44,971 nucleotides of DNA, taken from assembly GCA_026988125.1 (NCBI GenBank), contig JALSLU010000118.1, forward strand, positions 1 through 44,971. The letters run 5' to 3'. Origin of the DNA: Sulfurospirillum sp. (lineage in GTDB: Bacteria > Campylobacterota > Campylobacteria > Campylobacterales > Sulfurospirillaceae). This document shows positions 17,252 to 27,000 of the stretch, one piece after another. Both the position numbers and the translations under genes were made by a program. The notes beneath the pieces are model-generated. The model had not been told where the DNA came from, ran no database searches, and saw only the letters and a program-made list of their open reading frames with translations. Numbering within the stretch: position 1 is the stretch's first letter; every line of letters starts with the position of its first letter.

Positions 17252-18047
17252 CGTAAAAGAGGCGCTTTTAGTAGCAGTTGGTGAGCTAAAAGGGAGTAGT
17301 AAAATCCCTCAAAAAGAGGCAAGGATTCTTTTAGCTCACTACTTAAAAAAAGATCAAATTTGGCTCATAACAAATGAAGATAGAGAGTTAGTGGATGAGG
17401 GTTACTTTGAACTTATAAGAAGAAGAAAAGAGTTTGAGCCTGTAGAGTACATAACTAACAGTGTAGTATTCTACTCTGAGGAGTTTTTTGTCGATAGTAG
17501 AGTCCTTATACCTCGCCCTGAGACAGAACTGTTAGTAGATGTTTCACTCTCTACTTGCAAGGGTATAAAAAATCCAAAAATTGTTGAGATAGGATGTGGA
17601 AGTGGAGTAGTTAGCATAATGTTAGCTAAGCTTCTGCCCACAGCTAAGATAACAGCGCTAGATATAAGTAAAGATACACTAGAGGTTTCTAAAATAAATG
17701 CAAAAAAACATGGCGTTGAAGGTAGGATTGAGTTTATATTGAGTGATTTGTTAAATAGTGTTGAGAATAGTAGTTTTGACCTGCTTGTGTCTAATCCACC
17801 ATATATCAAAAATAGCGAAGTGCTAGAGCCAAATCTCTCTTATGAGCCAGACTTAGCACTTTTTGGTGGGAAAAGTGGAGATGAGATTTTAAAAAGAATC
17901 ATAGATGAGTTCAAATCAAGAGATATAAAGTTTTTAGCTTGTGAGATGGGTTATAACCAAAGGGAAAAAATTTTAAGTTATTTAGAAAATGCAGAATTTT
18001 ATAAAGATTTAGCTGGATTTGATAGAGGATTTTTGGCTAGGAAGTAA
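17244..18047 (+). CDS. prmC: Release factor glutamine methyltransferase
   Basis: PrmC (HemK) methylates the Gln of the GGQ motif in RF1 and RF2. The 267-residue protein has the N-terminal helical domain and YITNSVVFYSEEFFVDSRVLIPRPETELLVD, then the SAM-binding VEIGCGSGVVSIMLA and the catalytic SNPPYI that holds the Gln substrate. The family ending LAGFDRGFLARK is intact. It starts with ATG inside the M48 gene. The 3' end forms half of a hairpin shared with the convergent ftsZ. Confidence 0.95.
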   Translation: MFSVKEALLVAVGELKGSSKIPQKEARILLAHYLKKDQIWLITNEDRELVDEGYFELIRRRKEFEPVEYITNSVVFYSEEFFVDSRVLIPRPETELLVDVSLSTCKGIKNPKIVEIGCGSGVVSIMLAKLLPTAKITALDISKDTLEVSKINAKKHGVEGRIEFILSDLLNSVENSSFDLLVSNPPYIKNSEVLEPNLSYEPDLALFGGKSGDEILKRIIDEFKSRDIKFLACEMGYNQREKILSYLENAEFYKDLAGFDRGFLARK

Positions 18048-18059
18048 AACCTAGCCAAA
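18032..18059. terminator. Hairpin at the prmC/ftsZ convergence
   Basis: TTTGGCTAGG (18032-18041) pairs perfectly with CCTAGCCAAA (18050-18059) across an 8-base loop containing the prmC stop codon. It sits between convergent genes, as a shared terminator would, but neither strand has a real T-run after the stem. It may therefore act as a weak bidirectional stop or as an mRNA end protector. Confidence 0.5.
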
Positions 18060-18077
18060 GAAGAGAATATAGGGGCA

Positions 18078-19205
18078 TTAGTCCATTTGGTGCCTGAGAT
18101 AGGTTGGTATATCTAAATAGTCCTCTTGACCTTCAAAACCACCACTTACCTTTTTAAGACTCATTATGCGTCTTCTTTTGAGTTCTTCATTTGTTTCATC
18201 TAGTTTTTTTAACTCTTTTGCTTTTTCAATTTTATTTTCAAAACCAGTTGCAACTATAGTTACTTTTACGCTATCATCAGCCATACCATCATCTGTAGTT
18301 GTTCCAAAGATAACATCTGCATCTTCATCAGCACTGTCATAAACTATCTCCATAGCCTCACTTATATCTGTAAGTGGACAACTCGGAGGTATATGAAAGT
18401 GAATAAGTACACCCAGAGCACCATTTATGGACATATTGTCTAAAAGTGGTGATTCTATTGCACTTTTGACTGCTTCGCTAGCAGCTCCAGTACCACTGCT
18501 TTGTCCTACACCCATAAGTGCCATACCTCTATGGCTCATAACTGTTCTAACATCGGCAAAGTCAACATTTATATCACTATCTCCACTCGATAGAACAACT
18601 TGGCTCATACCACTAACTGCACGACTCAAAACATCATCAACAATCTTAAAACTATCTTTTATTCCTAGACCTTTTTCAACTATAGAAAGAAGTTTATCAT
18701 TAGGAATTACAACTATAGAGTCACTCTCTTTTTTAAGCTCATTTAGACCAGATTCAGCTAATTTTGCTCTTTTCCTTCCTTCAAACATAAATGGTTTTGT
18801 TACAACTGATACTGTTAAAGCTCCAATCTCTTTTGCGGCTTGTGCAATCACTGGAGCAGCACCAGTTCCTGTACCTCCACCCAATCCTGAAGCTACATAG
18901 ACTATGTCTGCGCCTTCTAGGGCAGTTTTTATCTCTTCGTAGTTTTCTAGTGCGGATTCTCTACCTACCTCAGGTTGCATACCAGCACCTAACCCTTTAG
19001 TCTTTTTTTCACCAAGTTGTATTTTAACTGGAGCTTTTGAATGCTCTAGTGCTTGAGCATCAGTATTTGCTACGATTAGATCTATACCACTAACACCTTC
19101 ACTAATCATGTGGTTGACCATATTTCCACCACCACCGCCAACTCCAATCACTTTTATCTTAGCACCATATGTGTTTTTTGCCTCTTCTACAGTAAAGCCA
19201 CCCAT
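18078..19205 (-). CDS. ftsZ: Cell division GTPase FtsZ
   Basis: FtsZ polymerises into the cytokinetic ring. The 375-residue protein has VGGGGGNMVNHM near the N-terminus, the tubulin signature GGGTGTGAAPV, and the T7-type region GINVDFAD-like (SDINVDFADVRTVM). The extreme C-terminal peptide DIPTYLRHQMD binds FtsA. I start it at the ATG at 19205, which follows AGGAG with six bases between; the frame runs 17 codons further upstream, into the end of ftsA, but that part is not FtsZ-like. ftsA ends 23 bases upstream, giving the order ppiD-ftsA-ftsZ seen in Campylobacter. Confidence 0.98.
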   Translation of the reverse strand: MGGFTVEEAKNTYGAKIKVIGVGGGGGNMVNHMISEGVSGIDLIVANTDAQALEHSKAPVKIQLGEKKTKGLGAGMQPEVGRESALENYEEIKTALEGADIVYVASGLGGGTGTGAAPVIAQAAKEIGALTVSVVTKPFMFEGRKRAKLAESGLNELKKESDSIVVIPNDKLLSIVEKGLGIKDSFKIVDDVLSRAVSGMSQVVLSSGDSDINVDFADVRTVMSHRGMALMGVGQSSGTGAASEAVKSAIESPLLDNMSINGALGVLIHFHIPPSCPLTDISEAMEIVYDSADEDADVIFGTTTDDGMADDSVKVTIVATGFENKIEKAKELKKLDETNEELKRRRIMSLKKVSGGFEGQEDYLDIPTYLRHQMD

Positions 19206-19228
19206 CTTCTCTCCTAGTGTGTTAAATT

Positions 19229-20590
19229 CTAAAACATTTGTGCAAGTCGGTTCCAAATATTTGATAAAAAACCACTCTTACTCTCTCTTTCTTTTATCTC
19301 TGCAATGTTAGCCAACTTTTCTTTGGCACTTTTTATTCCAACTTCTTCGCTAAAAGGTTCACTTTCAGTTCCATCTAAAATATTTTGAACATTTTTGCTT
19401 GGCGGAATCTCTTCATCTTTATATCTCAGTTTTTTATTTGAATCAATTTCATAAGGTGTAAAGCTACCTGCCCCATATAAAACTAAACCTATGGCCGTTG
19501 AGTAACCAGGATCTCTTAAAGTTTCAAACAGCCCCTCCATCTCTCTAGGCTTTGCTATTCTAATAGGCATATTGTCAAATATAGCAGTTGCTAGCTCTCT
19601 AATGCCATCTAACTTAGTCATACCACCCGTTAGAACAATTCCAGCACCAAGTTGATCTTTAAAGCCACTATCCTCTAGTGCTTTTGCTAAAATCATTAAA
19701 GTCTCTTCAACTCTAACATATATAACATTTGAAACAATTTCTAATGAAACCTCATGGGTATTGCCATCATCACCAATAACAGGAATTTCTATAAGGTCAG
19801 TTGAGTTGCCTTTTAAAGACCCATAGTTTATCTTTATATTTTCAGCAGCACCTAGTGGAGTATGAAGTGCAGTTGATAAATCATTTGTTATGTTTAGCGA
19901 ACCAACTCCTAAAAAGTCATTGTATCTTATAGAATTACCAGAATGAACAACCATATTACATGTTGCACCACCTAAATCTATAACACTAACTCCTAACTCT
20001 TTTTCATCATGATTTAAAACGGCTATACTAGAAGCATAACCACATAACACAATGTTATCTATCTCAACTCCAGCTGATTTTACTGCCTTTTGTAAGTTGC
20101 TAAGAGAAGACTTTTGAGCCGTTATGATATGTACCTGAACCTCTAATCTAGCTCCATTCATACCTAAAGGATCTTCTATAAATTCTTGATCATCTACTTT
20201 AAAATTATATGGCAGTATATGAAGTTTCTCATACTCGTTAGGTATGTTTGCATTATGATCGGCCATTTGCATGGCTCTATTGATCTCTTTTATGCCTATG
20301 TCTCTATTTGGTATGTTTACAACACCTGTACTGTCAATACTCTTAGTGTATGCTCCTGAGATAGATACAATTACCTTTTCAAATTGAGTTCCTGCAACTC
20401 TTTTTGCATCATTTAATGCAGCTTTTATAGATTTTGAAGCTAATTCTATATTTGTTATAATTCCCTTTTTTAGACCTTGTGATTTAGCAATGCCAGCTCC
20501 AAGTATCTTTATGTCATCATCACTTTTTTGAGCAATAATGGCACATATTTTACTAGAACCTATATCAATACCTAAAATAGTAGTATTCAA
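19229..20590 (-). CDS. ftsA: Cell division protein FtsA
   Basis: FtsA is an actin-fold ATPase that tethers FtsZ to the membrane. The 453-residue protein opens TTILGIDIGSSKICAIIA (phosphate 1 loop) and has the SHS2 1C insertion (about 85-165), a second phosphate motif VIDLGGATCNMVV and the adenosine motif IVLTGGMTKLDG. A long charged linker leads to the C-terminal amphipathic membrane helix LSNIWNRLAQMF. The start is TTG at 20590, directly after the ppiD stop, with AAGGAAAC as ribosome site. Confidence 0.97.
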   Translation of the reverse strand: MNTTILGIDIGSSKICAIIAQKSDDDIKILGAGIAKSQGLKKGIITNIELASKSIKAALNDAKRVAGTQFEKVIVSISGAYTKSIDSTGVVNIPNRDIGIKEINRAMQMADHNANIPNEYEKLHILPYNFKVDDQEFIEDPLGMNGARLEVQVHIITAQKSSLSNLQKAVKSAGVEIDNIVLCGYASSIAVLNHDEKELGVSVIDLGGATCNMVVHSGNSIRYNDFLGVGSLNITNDLSTALHTPLGAAENIKINYGSLKGNSTDLIEIPVIGDDGNTHEVSLEIVSNVIYVRVEETLMILAKALEDSGFKDQLGAGIVLTGGMTKLDGIRELATAIFDNMPIRIAKPREMEGLFETLRDPGYSTAIGLVLYGAGSFTPYEIDSNKKLRYKDEEIPPSKNVQNILDGTESEPFSEEVGIKSAKEKLANIAEIKERESKSGFLSNIWNRLAQMF

Positions 20591-22051
20591 TTAGTTTCCT
20601 TTATAGTATTGTTCTATCTCATATCTTTTTTTTAGTTCATTTATAAGATTTTGGTTTAAAATCGCCTGTTTTGTTTGGTTTATGCTTTTATCGACCAAAT
20701 CTTTATATAACTTTAATTTATCATCTACAAGCAACTCTTGTTCCAAAATTTTGTATAGAACTGCCTTGTTTCCAATTATTTTGTAGCCTTTTAGTTTATT
20801 GTTATCAAAAACATAATTTATGAACTCTACACTTTGAGGTTCACTTAAACTAAGGACTCTTTTTTTGCTATCTCTGCTTACAAAGCCTATATCTTTGCCG
20901 TTAAAAAGGTTTAATCTTGCCTCAGCTCTCTGTTTTAAAACTTTTGTAATTTTTTGATTTTTTAACTCATTATAGATCTCTTCCTTTGCCTCTTTAAAAG
21001 GTTTTGGTGTAGGCTCATTAACTGAAGCAATTCTGACAACCATATATCCATCACGCTGTTTTATAGGTTTTAAAACCTCTCCAACTCTAGCTTTTTGAAG
21101 CTTTTCTACAGGAAAATTTTTATCATCTTCTTTTATGGTTATACTGCCTGTTGGATTCATCTTAGATTTTTTAAAAAGAAGATAGGTTTCTAGTGCTTCT
21201 CTTTTAGCTTTTTTTAGTTTAAAGTCTATCAGTAAATCATCATATGCTTTTTCAAATGATTTTATCTTCCCATCTTTATCTTTATAATTATACTTTTTTT
21301 CATCATAATATGACTTTAGCTCTTTTTCATCTACAGGTTTATCTGAAAGATCTATTTTGATTGTTTCTAAGGTATAACTTTTTGTTGTAAGATAGTTTGC
21401 TTTGTGAGCTTCCCAGTATTTTTTTAGTTCATTTTCATCAATCTTTATTTCATTTGGAGAAACTTCAATAATATCAACTGCTAATCTATCTTTCATAAAC
21501 ATTGCAGATGCAAAAACTTGTTCTTCTAAACTCGTAGGTTTTAGATTGAGTGCTTTTTGGATTTTTTCCAATAAAAGTGCTTTTTTTAGATTGTTTTCAT
21601 AGTCTTTTGGACTAATTCCAGTTTGTTTGACGACTCTGTAGTACTTTTCTTTATTAAATACCCCATTTTCTTGAAAGTTTTTATCATTTACAATCGCCTC
21701 TTTTACCTCTTCATCTAAAACTCTCAATCCAATTTCATCTGCATAGTTTAGTATAAGTGCTTCATTTATGATTGCTTGCATGACCAATTTTTCTAATCCC
21801 ATTTGATCAGCTTTTTCTTTAGTAAGTGTGCCTCCTAACATATTGTTATAAAAATTGTAGTAGTTTGCATATGCAAGTTGAAACTCTTGGACACTTACCT
21901 TTCTATCCCCAACTTTTGCTACAGCTGTTGCTCTATCTGAGTTAAGATCATACGCTCCCCAACCAACAAATCCCGCACCAATAAACGCGATAGTAGCAAC
22001 CCATATGGTAACAACCAAATACTTCTTGTGACGCTGCATCCAAGTTATCAT
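20591..22051 (-). CDS. ppiD: PpiD/SurA-type periplasmic chaperone-isomerase
   Basis: This is a membrane-anchored periplasmic folding factor of 486 residues. A single N-terminal anchor (about residues 12-34, LVVTIWVATIAFIGAGF) is followed by a SurA_N-type helical domain (VSVQEFQLAYANYYN, then IINEALILNYADEIGLRV). A parvulin-like segment around 310-350 reads VGEVLKPIKQRDGYMVVRI. The parvulin domain looks reduced, with only its C-terminal half easy to recognise, so chaperone function may dominate. It is followed without a gap by ftsA, an arrangement also found in C. jejuni. The start is ATG at 22051, six bases after AAGGA. Confidence 0.88.
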   Translation of the reverse strand: MITWMQRHKKYLVVTIWVATIAFIGAGFVGWGAYDLNSDRATAVAKVGDRKVSVQEFQLAYANYYNFYNNMLGGTLTKEKADQMGLEKLVMQAIINEALILNYADEIGLRVLDEEVKEAIVNDKNFQENGVFNKEKYYRVVKQTGISPKDYENNLKKALLLEKIQKALNLKPTSLEEQVFASAMFMKDRLAVDIIEVSPNEIKIDENELKKYWEAHKANYLTTKSYTLETIKIDLSDKPVDEKELKSYYDEKKYNYKDKDGKIKSFEKAYDDLLIDFKLKKAKREALETYLLFKKSKMNPTGSITIKEDDKNFPVEKLQKARVGEVLKPIKQRDGYMVVRIASVNEPTPKPFKEAKEEIYNELKNQKITKVLKQRAEARLNLFNGKDIGFVSRDSKKRVLSLSEPQSVEFINYVFDNNKLKGYKIIGNKAVLYKILEQELLVDDKLKLYKDLVDKSINQTKQAILNQNLINELKKRYEIEQYYKGN

Positions 22052-22169
22052 TTAAATCCTTCATTTCAAAATAATCTATTTTTACGCATAATTCTATCTT
22101 TATTGTTATTAAACAACCATAAAAAGCAAGGTAGTTACTAACAAATAACTAACATTTCAATCAGTTTTT

Positions 22170-22196
22170 CGCCATATATAGAAACTATTGGTGGCG
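22170..22196. other. Imperfect hairpin just after the aldolase-like gene
   Basis: CGCCA (22170-22174) pairs with TGGCG (22192-22196), with an inner ATAG/CTAT stem and an AAA loop. It begins two bases after the stop of the aldolase-like gene on the minus strand, the right place for a terminator, but the strand transcribed from that gene continues with A's rather than T's. The rest of the gap (22052-22169) holds short TAGTTA-type repeats and presumably the ppiD promoter. Confidence 0.3.
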
Positions 22197-22197
22197 G

Positions 22198-22782
22198 TTA
22201 TCGTCCTCTATTGAATTCACTTGCATAGTAGAGTAACTTGCAGCTATTTTCTAAAAGCGCAATCTTTTTTGCAAGTTTATGGATATTTCTATCGTATGCA
22301 TATATACCATACCCTTTAAGAACTATTATCCCAGTAGAAGTTTCCTTCTTTAAGTACCTATATATCTCTATTTCAGCTCTTTCATACCAATCTTCAAATT
22401 GCTTTGTATCATAAACCTCTATATTGCCAAAAGTAATCGAACCAAAATAGTCTTTAGGAATGATTTCATTATGAACTAAAGAGTAAGATGTGGTAAAGGG
22501 TGGCATAGCATAGCATATATACTTTGCTTCACTAATATTTTTATAAATATTTAGATGGATCTGTGCATCTATACTTGCCTCATTCCATCTATAATCTTTT
22601 TTAGAGTATAGTTCTATAAAATCTTTTTCACTAATATCATCAAAAATTGCATCTTTTTTGTTAATTATAAATCTATTGTTTTCTACTTTTGCAGAGAGTG
22701 CTCCATGAAAAATACCAATAAAATCTTTCCTAAACATAGAGAGTGAGATATTTTTTAAATCGTTTAGAAGATATTTTTGCAA
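22198..22782 (-). CDS. Class II aldolase/adducin-like protein lacking the metal ligands
   Basis: The 194-residue protein follows the class II aldolase/adducin fold from end to end: MFRKDFIGIFHGALSAKV (family G-N-x-S region), FIINKKDAIFDDISEKDFIELY, WNEASIDAQIHLNIYKNI, then ICYAMPPFTTSY and LKGYGIYAYDRNIHKLAKKI. In active members the last two stretches carry the zinc ligands (HTHPP and GHG). Here they are YAMPP and GYG, so all three metal-binding His are missing. It therefore looks like a non-catalytic relative, with a structural or ligand-binding role. The start is TTG at 22782 after AAAGG. It is divergent from rsmH and upstream of ppiD. Confidence 0.75.
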   Translation of the reverse strand: MQKYLLNDLKNISLSMFRKDFIGIFHGALSAKVENNRFIINKKDAIFDDISEKDFIELYSKKDYRWNEASIDAQIHLNIYKNISEAKYICYAMPPFTTSYSLVHNEIIPKDYFGSITFGNIEVYDTKQFEDWYERAEIEIYRYLKKETSTGIIVLKGYGIYAYDRNIHKLAKKIALLENSCKLLYYASEFNRGR

Positions 22783-22840
22783 GATTTAACCTTTTTTTGT
22801 TTGTTTATCTGTTATTATAACAAAAAAATTAGGAAAAGAT

Positions 22841-23749
22841 TTGAATATACCGCATAAACCAGTTTTGCTTGAAGAGGTAAAAGAGGTTTTTAAAGAGTGT
22901 AAAGATGGCTATATTGTTGATTGTACAGTTGGGTATGGTGGGCATAGCGAGGCTCTTTTGGAGCAAAACAGAGATGTAAAGCTAATCTGTTGCGACCAAG
23001 ACAAAGAGGCAATAGAATTTAGCAAAAAAAGATTGGCTAAGTTTTGTGATAGAGTTATTTTTGAAAATGCCAGGTTTTCAACAGTTGTAAAAAAGCATGA
23101 GTATCTGCCCATAAGAGGCATCTTGGCAGACATTGGGGTTTCATCTTTGCAATTGGATAAAAAAGAGAGAGGGTTTGGTTTTTTTAGTCCCACTTTGGAT
23201 ATGAGGATGAATCCAAACTCAAGTCTTAGTGCAAGCGAGGTTGTAAATGGCTACTCTTTGGAGGAGCTTGAAGAGATTTTTAGAGAGTATGGTCAGATGA
23301 GAGACTATAAAAGAGCAGCAAAGCTTGTAGTGGAAAATAGGCCATTTAAAAGTGCAAAAGAGTTAGCCGAAGCTTTTAAAAAGATTGGCGGAAAACCAAA
23401 GATACACCCCGCAACTCTTCCTTTTCAAGCTATACGCATAGAGGTAAATGATGAGTTAGGAGAGCTAAGTGAACTCTTAGAGTCGATTTATAGCTCTAAG
23501 TTAGAGAATTGTTTAGTAGCGATCATCTCTTTTCATTCACTCGAAGATAGGATTGTTAAAAAGACATTTAAATTTTGGGCTGAAAATTGTAGATGTATGC
23601 CAGGAGTTATGAAGTGTGAGTGTGGAAATAATCACTCTATTGGTAAAGTAGTTACTAAAAAGCCTATAGTTCCTTCAAAAGAGGAGTTAAAACTAAATCC
23701 AAGAAGTAGAAGCTCAAAAATGAGGGTTTTTAAAATAGATGAGCGATAA
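22841..23749 (+). CDS. rsmH: 16S rRNA (cytosine-1402-N4)-methyltransferase
   Basis: RsmH (MraW) methylates N4 of C1402 in the 16S rRNA decoding centre. The 302-residue protein opens IPHKPVLLEEV and has VDCTVGYGGHSEALL (SAM loop), LADIGVSSLQLD, ERGFGFF and MRMNPNSSLSASEVVN. Later come FQAIRIEVNDELGEL, ISFHSLEDRIVK and a C-terminal RSRSSKMRVFK. The start is TTG at 22841, following AGGAAAAG. As in many bacteria the next gene encodes a small FtsL-like membrane protein, and it overlaps by 11 bases. Confidence 0.97.
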   Translation: MNIPHKPVLLEEVKEVFKECKDGYIVDCTVGYGGHSEALLEQNRDVKLICCDQDKEAIEFSKKRLAKFCDRVIFENARFSTVVKKHEYLPIRGILADIGVSSLQLDKKERGFGFFSPTLDMRMNPNSSLSASEVVNGYSLEELEEIFREYGQMRDYKRAAKLVVENRPFKSAKELAEAFKKIGGKPKIHPATLPFQAIRIEVNDELGELSELLESIYSSKLENCLVAIISFHSLEDRIVKKTFKFWAENCRCMPGVMKCECGNNHSIGKVVTKKPIVPSKEELKLNPRSRSSKMRVFKIDER

Positions 23750-24035
23750 AAAAAGACTTTTAGAAGATTGGGATAAAGAGCAAAACAAAGAACAAAACAT
23801 AGAGTTTAAGTTTTTAATGCTAGTTTATCTAACTATGCTCGTTGCTTTTTTGATAATCCTTCCAAAAATCTATATAAAAAATCAAATCTACTACATAAGT
23901 AGAGATATAAGCAAACTACACTCCCAATATGAGGTTTTGAGTGAAGAGAATAGAATCTTAAAACAAAAGTTGGAGTCTATAAGATTTAAAAATCAGGTGT
24001 TGGATTCGGTATTTATTGAGATAGAGGAAAAGTAA
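23739..24035 (+). CDS. Small bitopic coiled-coil protein, FtsL-like
   Basis: This 98-residue protein has a charged cytoplasmic N-terminus (about 1-24), one membrane helix (about 25-44, LMLVYLTMLVAFLIILPKIY) and a periplasmic coiled coil (about 50-90, ISKLHSQYEVLSEENRILKQKL). That topology and its place directly after rsmH are those of FtsL, the division protein that works with FtsB and FtsQ. Sequence identity to known FtsL is too low to see by eye, so I give no symbol. It starts inside rsmH and is followed three bases later by the RND gene. Confidence 0.7.
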   Translation: MSDKKRLLEDWDKEQNKEQNIEFKFLMLVYLTMLVAFLIILPKIYIKNQIYYISRDISKLHSQYEVLSEENRILKQKLESIRFKNQVLDSVFIEIEEK

Positions 24036-24038
24036 AAA

Positions 24039-27000
24039 GTGATAAAAAAGTTTATAGAGTTTGCTGTAGATAAGAGCATACTAAATCATATTTTTTTGGT
24101 TTTTCTTTTTGTTATGGGTTTTTTTGCCTATAAAAACATTCCAAAAGAGATATTTCCACCCTCTAATTTAGACTCCATCTCTATAACAGGTAGTTATGTT
24201 GGTGCAAGTCCAGATACTCTAGATAAGATGGCAGTTAAGCCGATAGAGGATGATGTTGTAAATTTAAATGGCATAGATAGGATTGAGAGCAACATAAGAA
24301 GTGGATTTTTTAGCATAACTCTTTACCTAAAAGATGGAGTCTCTAAAAGTGAAGTTTTAGATGATGTAAAAGATGTTATAAGCTCTAAAAAAAGTGACTT
24401 TCCAAGCGATATGAGTGAGCCTATAGCTAAAATTATGAAGATGAACTACCCTTTGATTTCCATTGCAATTGCTAGTAGCAGTGCTTCAAAAGAGCAGATG
24501 TTAAAAGTTTCAAATGAGCTAAAATCAAGACTTAGCAAGATAGAAAATCTAAGCGATATCACCATAAGGGGTGATAGCGACAAGGAGCTCCTTTTTAAGA
24601 TAGATCATCAAAAATTAAAAGCTTATGGCATTGGTGCTTTGGAGTTTGTAGATGCTCTTTCAAAACTTAGTGATATTTTTCCAGCAGGAGTTATAAAACA
24701 AAAAGGTGCTCACCTCTATGTTAGCACAATGGGAGGGCAGATAAATTTAAATAAACTAGAAGATACAACTCTAGACATAAGAGGCAAAAAGATACATCTA
24801 AAAGATGTGGCAACAGCACAGTTTGGCTATGAAGATACAGATCAGTTGTCTCATTTTAACGGCAAACCAAATCTCTCAATAAGCATAAATAAAGCAAAAA
24901 ATGGAAATGCCATAGCTCTTGTTAAAGAGATAAAATTGATTTTAAAGGAGTTTGACAAGCACTACCCCAACATTACTTTTCAAACTTACTCGGACTCTTC
25001 TATATGGATACGAAATAGATTAAATACAGTAATATCAAACATAATTTTTGGACTCATTTTGGTAGGATTTTCAGTTTGGGTATTTGTTAGCGGAAGGATA
25101 GCTTTTGTGGTTAGTCTTGGGATCCCTGTTAGTTTTATGATTGGGCTAATTTGGATGGAGATATTTGGATATAGTCTAAATATGCTCTCACTTTTAGGAG
25201 CACTAATAGCTCTTGGAATGCTAGTTGATGAAGCCATAGTGGTAGCAGAAAATATCTACAGACACTTAGAAAACGGAGACTCTCCAAGAGATGCAGCAAT
25301 CAATGGAGCTACCGAGATGTTTCCTGCGGTTCTTACTGCTACTGCTACGACTATATTTGCTTTTTTGCCACTGCTTATAATGAGTGGGGAGATGGGCGTA
25401 TTTATGAAAATTTTACCTATAATGATCTCCATACTACTTTTAAGTTCACTATTTGAAGCATTCTATTTTTTACCCCTACATGCAAAAGACTTTTTGAAAG
25501 TAAAAACACAGAAGAAAAAAAATGAATCTTTGTGGATAATTTTAAATGGAGTTTATTCAAAAGTTTTAAAATTTTTAGTAGCTTACAAAAAAATAACTCT
25601 TACTCTCTTTTTGGTTTTAACTATAACGCTTATTAGTTATATGCTTAAAAATAGTAAATTTCAACTATTTCCAGATTTTGACACTACTCAGATATATATT
25701 AGCGGAAAGGTAAACATAAATAGTGAGCTAAAAGATACTCAAAAGATAGTGACCAAGATTGAGAAGATTTTATTAGAAAAATTGCCAAAAGATGAGGTAA
25801 GTTCAATTGCTAGTGTTAGTGGCTTTATGTTGGATGCAAAGTACAAACCACACTTGGGGGAAAATAATTTTCATATCTTTATAGACCTAAGAGATAGAAA
25901 ACCAGAAAATTTTTTCAATAAATATATAAATCCATACCTATCACCAGAGTATGATGATTCAAATATGAAGAGACAAAGAAGTTCAAAAGAGATTTTAAAA
26001 GAGATTAAAAAGATAACTTATGATTTGGCGCATAGTGGAGAGTTTGAAGAGTTTAAAGCTATAGTACCAGGGGCGGGTATAGTTAGTAGCGATGTAGAGA
26101 TCGCACTTAGTGGAGATAGTGAAAAATTAAGAGATGCTATAGATGAATTGACTAAAAAATTAAAATCAATCAACGGAGTATATAATTGTGACAATGATTT
26201 AAAACCTGGAAAAAAGGAGTTAAAACTTGAGGTAAATCGTTATGGTGAGATGTTGGGATTTAGCGAAAAATACATCTCAAGCATCCTTCGTCCATACTTT
26301 TTCAAGTCAGAAATATCCAAAATGTTTTACAATGGAGAGCTTATAAAAATTCGCTCTCAAGACAGGTTAAAAGATAGACTCTCCTCTTTAGAAAATTTCT
26401 ATGTAAGTGTTCCTAATAGTGCAAAAAAAGTATTTCTAAAAGAGGTTGTCAACTTTAACTACAAAGATGGATATGCAGATATATATAAAGATAATGGTGT
26501 AAGAGTCAGCTCGGTTTTTGCTTCATTAGACAAAGAGAAGATTACTTCTAGTGAGCTTTTAAAGATGGTTGAGCCAACTTTGCAAAGGTTTAAAAAAGAG
26601 GGCTTAAAAGTTTACATTAAGGGGGAGCAAAAAGAGAATAAAAAGATACAAAAAGAGATGGCCGAAGCTGGGATAATTGCTCTTTTTCTTATCTTTATAG
26701 CTTTAGTTTGGATGTTTGATTCTATACTTTTAAGTTTAGTTCTTTTAACTACCATACCATTATCCCTTTTAGGAGTTTTGGTAGGACATTTGGTAATGGG
26801 TATAAATTTAACAATGCCGGGACTTTTAGGCATAGTAGGACTTAGTGGAGTTGTGGTAAATGATGGTATAATTATTATGGATTTTATAAAAAGGGCTAAA
26901 AATATAGATGAGTTGGTAGAGTTTGCAACAAGAAGACTCAGGCCCATTATGCTAACATCTCTAACAACCATACTAGGACTCTCCTCTTTAATCTTTTTTG

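Noticed and set aside
18427-18900. Plus-strand 157-residue frame
   Set aside because: It is antisense to ftsZ, whose motifs are unmistakable; it has no ribosome site or recognisable domain.
19206-19256. Longer N-terminus of FtsZ
   Set aside because: It runs back into the end of ftsA and has no similarity to FtsZ; AGGAG is placed correctly for the ATG at 19205.
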